64,000 nucleotides of DNA from the NCBI RefSeq assembly GCF_004794515.1, contig NZ_SSDF01000071.1:1-64000 (forward strand). Reading direction: 5' to 3'. A program made the position numbers and the translations under genes. Origin of the DNA: Microbacterium sp. A20. Its GTDB lineage: Bacteria; Actinomycetota; Actinomycetes; Actinomycetales; Microbacteriaceae. The notes under the pieces are model-generated. The model made no database searches, had not been told where the DNA came from, and saw only the letters and a list, made by a program, of their open reading frames with translations. Of this stretch, positions 62,385 through 64,000 are shown piece by piece. Each line of letters begins with the position of its first letter. The stretch's first letter is position 1.

Positions 62385-64000
62385 CGACGATCGCCCCGAG
62401 GTGCCAGCCGTTCCGCAGACCCGTGCGGAGATGCGCGCGGCCAGAGAAGCAGCCGAGGCGGCCGAGGCCGAACGGATCGACCGCGCGCTCGCGACGCACC
62501 ATGAGTCCGAGCCGAGCATCGATGAGCCGCGTGCCGATGCAGGCGAGACCTCTGCGCATGAGGCGGCTGCTCGGGAAGCTGCTGCCCGCGAAGCCGCCGC
62601 TCGCGAAGCCGCTGCTCGCGAGGCCGCCGTCCGCGAGGCGGGTGATCGCGAGGTCGCCGAGCAGGAGGCCGCTGCCCGCAAGATGGCCGCCTTCGAGGCC
62701 GCCGCACGGGAAGATGCCGAGGCGACGGCACTCCCCTCCGTGCCCGTCCCCACGGCGCCCGTCTTCATCGGCGCCACTCCCGCCGGTTCGGTTCCCGTCG
62801 CCGGAGAGCCCGAGCTCGAGGCCGAGGCCGAGGCCGCGCGCGAAGAAGCATCCGCTCCGACCGACTCCCGTGGCCCGTCCGCAGAGGAGCCCGCACGCAC
62901 TCCCGCGACGTCACGCGGTTTCCTCCTCACGATCGGTGCGGTCCTCGGCGTCCTGGTGCTCGTGGGCACCGGCTTCGGCATCGTGAGTCTCCTGCAGGGG
63001 CCACGGGTCAGCGAGGTGCAGGTGGATGCCGCGCAGGCGATCGAGTCGTCCGGAAGCAGGGTCATCCTCACCGCGAATCAAGCCCTCGCGCCGATCGATC
63101 CCGAGCAGGTCACGGTCGAGCCGGCCGTGCCGTTCACGGTCGACGCATCGGGGCGCGGCGTCGGCGTCCGCTTCACGGTTCCGCTCGACGACTCCACGAA
63201 GTACACGGTCCGTGTCGCCGATGTCACCGGCGCCGGCGGAGGTCCGTCGACGACGCTGACGACGAGTTTCGAGACCCCGGCGTCTCACATCTTCATCCTG
63301 CGCCGCGACGTCGACGGTAAGGACAAGATCTTCCTCACCGACCTCAAGGGCGACGGGGTGGCGGTCTACGAGCACGACAAGATCAACGACTTCCGCGCGA
63401 CCTCGAACCAGCTCGTCGTCGCGGTCGAGGAGGACGAGGGGTCCCGGCTGCTCGTGATGGATCGCGACGGGAAGAACCAGCGCGAGCTGAAACTCCCGGG
63501 TGACGGCTACGTGGGCGCGATCCAGGTCTCCGAGCGCGGCGGTCTCGTCGGCTACAGCTACTCCGACCGTGAGCTGAGCGACGACGAGGGACGCGCGAGC
63601 GTGCTGGTCACGCAGTCGCTGAACGGCAAGGACGATCCTCAGATCATCGAGGTCGCGGGCAAAGAGGCGAGCGTGTTCGTCTGGCAGTTCGTGCCCGACA
63701 GCGCCGCCGTGCTGTTCATCGACTTCGACGGAGCGCTCTCGCTCGTCGACCGATCCACCGACGCGGGGGTGCAGTCCCTCGGGCTCGCCGCGACCATCCA
63801 GGGCATCTCCCGGGGCACGTACACGGCGATCGTCGAGCGACTCGACGCCACCGTTGTCGAACTCAATCTCGCCGACGGATCCGAGCAGCCGCTCGCGGCA
63901 TCCGACCCCGATTACGGCACGGCCTCGTCGATCACTCCCTACCCCGGGGGCACGCTGCGGCACGTGGTCTCGCGCGACGATGCGGGGCTTCCGGTCGGGC
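62374..64000 (+). CDS. Membrane-anchored Ala-rich protein with Ig-like and beta-propeller-like parts (partial)
   Basis: Open reading frame without a stop to the window edge (542 codons so far), starting at ATG 62374, inside the end of the DUF1980 gene. Residues 1-175 are cytoplasmic and charged, with a run of AREAA pentads (about 66-85) predicted as a coiled coil. One membrane helix follows (FLLTIGAVLGVLVLVGTGFG). Outside lie an Ig-like module (ANQALAPIDPEQVTVEP, TKYTVRVADVTGAGG) and repeated beta strands such as IFLTDLKGDG and LLVMDRDGKN that resemble a beta-propeller. No named homologue recognised. Confidence 0.85.
   Translation, partial: MSTDDDRPEVPAVPQTRAEMRAAREAAEAAEAERIDRALATHHESEPSIDEPRADAGETSAHEAAAREAAAREAAAREAAAREAAVREAGDREVAEQEAAARKMAAFEAAAREDAEATALPSVPVPTAPVFIGATPAGSVPVAGEPELEAEAEAAREEASAPTDSRGPSAEEPARTPATSRGFLLTIGAVLGVLVLVGTGFGIVSLLQGPRVSEVQVDAAQAIESSGSRVILTANQALAPIDPEQVTVEPAVPFTVDASGRGVGVRFTVPLDDSTKYTVRVADVTGAGGGPSTTLTTSFETPASHIFILRRDVDGKDKIFLTDLKGDGVAVYEHDKINDFRATSNQLVVAVEEDEGSRLLVMDRDGKNQRELKLPGDGYVGAIQVSERGGLVGYSYSDRELSDDEGRASVLVTQSLNGKDDPQIIEVAGKEASVFVWQFVPDSAAVLFIDFDGALSLVDRSTDAGVQSLGLAATIQGISRGTYTAIVERLDATVVELNLADGSEQPLAASDPDYGTASSITPYPGGTLRHVVSRDDAGLPVG

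Overview
The window is a dense, very GC-rich chromosomal segment of an actinobacterium. Protein content (furA next to a monofunctional catalase, branched-chain 2-oxoacid dehydrogenase E1/E2, a ClgR/PopR-like regulator beside clpP-like genes, sugar ABC operons without their own ATPase, Zur/ZnuABC), TTG/GTG starts, many leaderless-looking promoters and the pervasive GCATCC/GGATGC words point to Microbacteriaceae, most likely Microbacterium or a close relative. No rRNA, tRNA, CRISPR array, insertion sequence or prophage was seen. I read 64 protein genes, the last running off the right edge.

Layout. 0.1-4.8 kb (minus strand): alpha/beta hydrolase, catalase with its Fur-type regulator, a terpene-cyclase-like toroid protein and a histidine phosphatase. 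4.8-9.9 kb (minus): a LacI-controlled glycoside operon (LacI, lipoprotein, two permeases, GH130 mannoside phosphorylase/hydrolase) with two LacI operators. 10.1-12.8 kb (minus): J-domain/NERD-like protein, YigZ/IMPACT protein, aldo/keto reductase. 13.0-19.1 kb: two-component system, DUF2871 protein, CycA-type permease, MATE exporter, small membrane protein. 19.1-23.4 kb: acyl-CoA synthetase, Lrp regulator divergent from a Cys/Met-metabolism PLP lyase, thioesterase. 23.6-26.9 kb: heptad-repeat membrane protein, then a ClpP plus active-site-less ClpP pair facing a ClgR/PopR-like regulator with a perfect 19-bp palindrome. 27-35.5 kb: regulators paired with an aldo/keto reductase, ribA-marR, zinc dehydrogenase, EamA exporter, sulfurtransferase, XRE regulator, small membrane proteins. 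35.8-40.5 kb: a Tat-exported GH95 fucosidase with two inserted discoidin-like modules, and an MFS exporter. 40.9-46.2 kb: purB (apparent CTG start) coupled to a protein phosphatase, a possible secretion-linked pair, and VapBC and Fic/Doc toxin-antitoxin modules. 46.3-50.9 kb: aromatic/histidinol-phosphate aminotransferase and 2-oxoacid dehydrogenase E1alpha-E1beta-E2. 51.1-57.3 kb: ROK regulator divergent from a GH13 alpha-glucosidase sugar operon. 57.4-62.4 kb: zinc uptake (ZnuABC), Zur, and a permease/DUF1980 pair, followed by a large open membrane-anchored protein.

The most unusual signal is not a gene. Seven intergenic elements share one geometry: two direct copies of a short box exactly 19 bp apart, then two inverted copies exactly 19 bp apart (box-box-loop-box'-box'). 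The box sequence differs between most elements, but the 19-bp period holds in all fourteen arm comparisons. All seven lie next to a gene 3' end. Elements at 4-70 and 50982-51048 share the box and spacer lengths while their 12-nt spacers differ with mostly conserved pairing. A sixfold relative sits at 20873-21086. A second theme is leaderless expression: at least fourteen starts have a TAnnnT -10 hexamer ending 5 to 7 nt (mostly 6) before the start codon.
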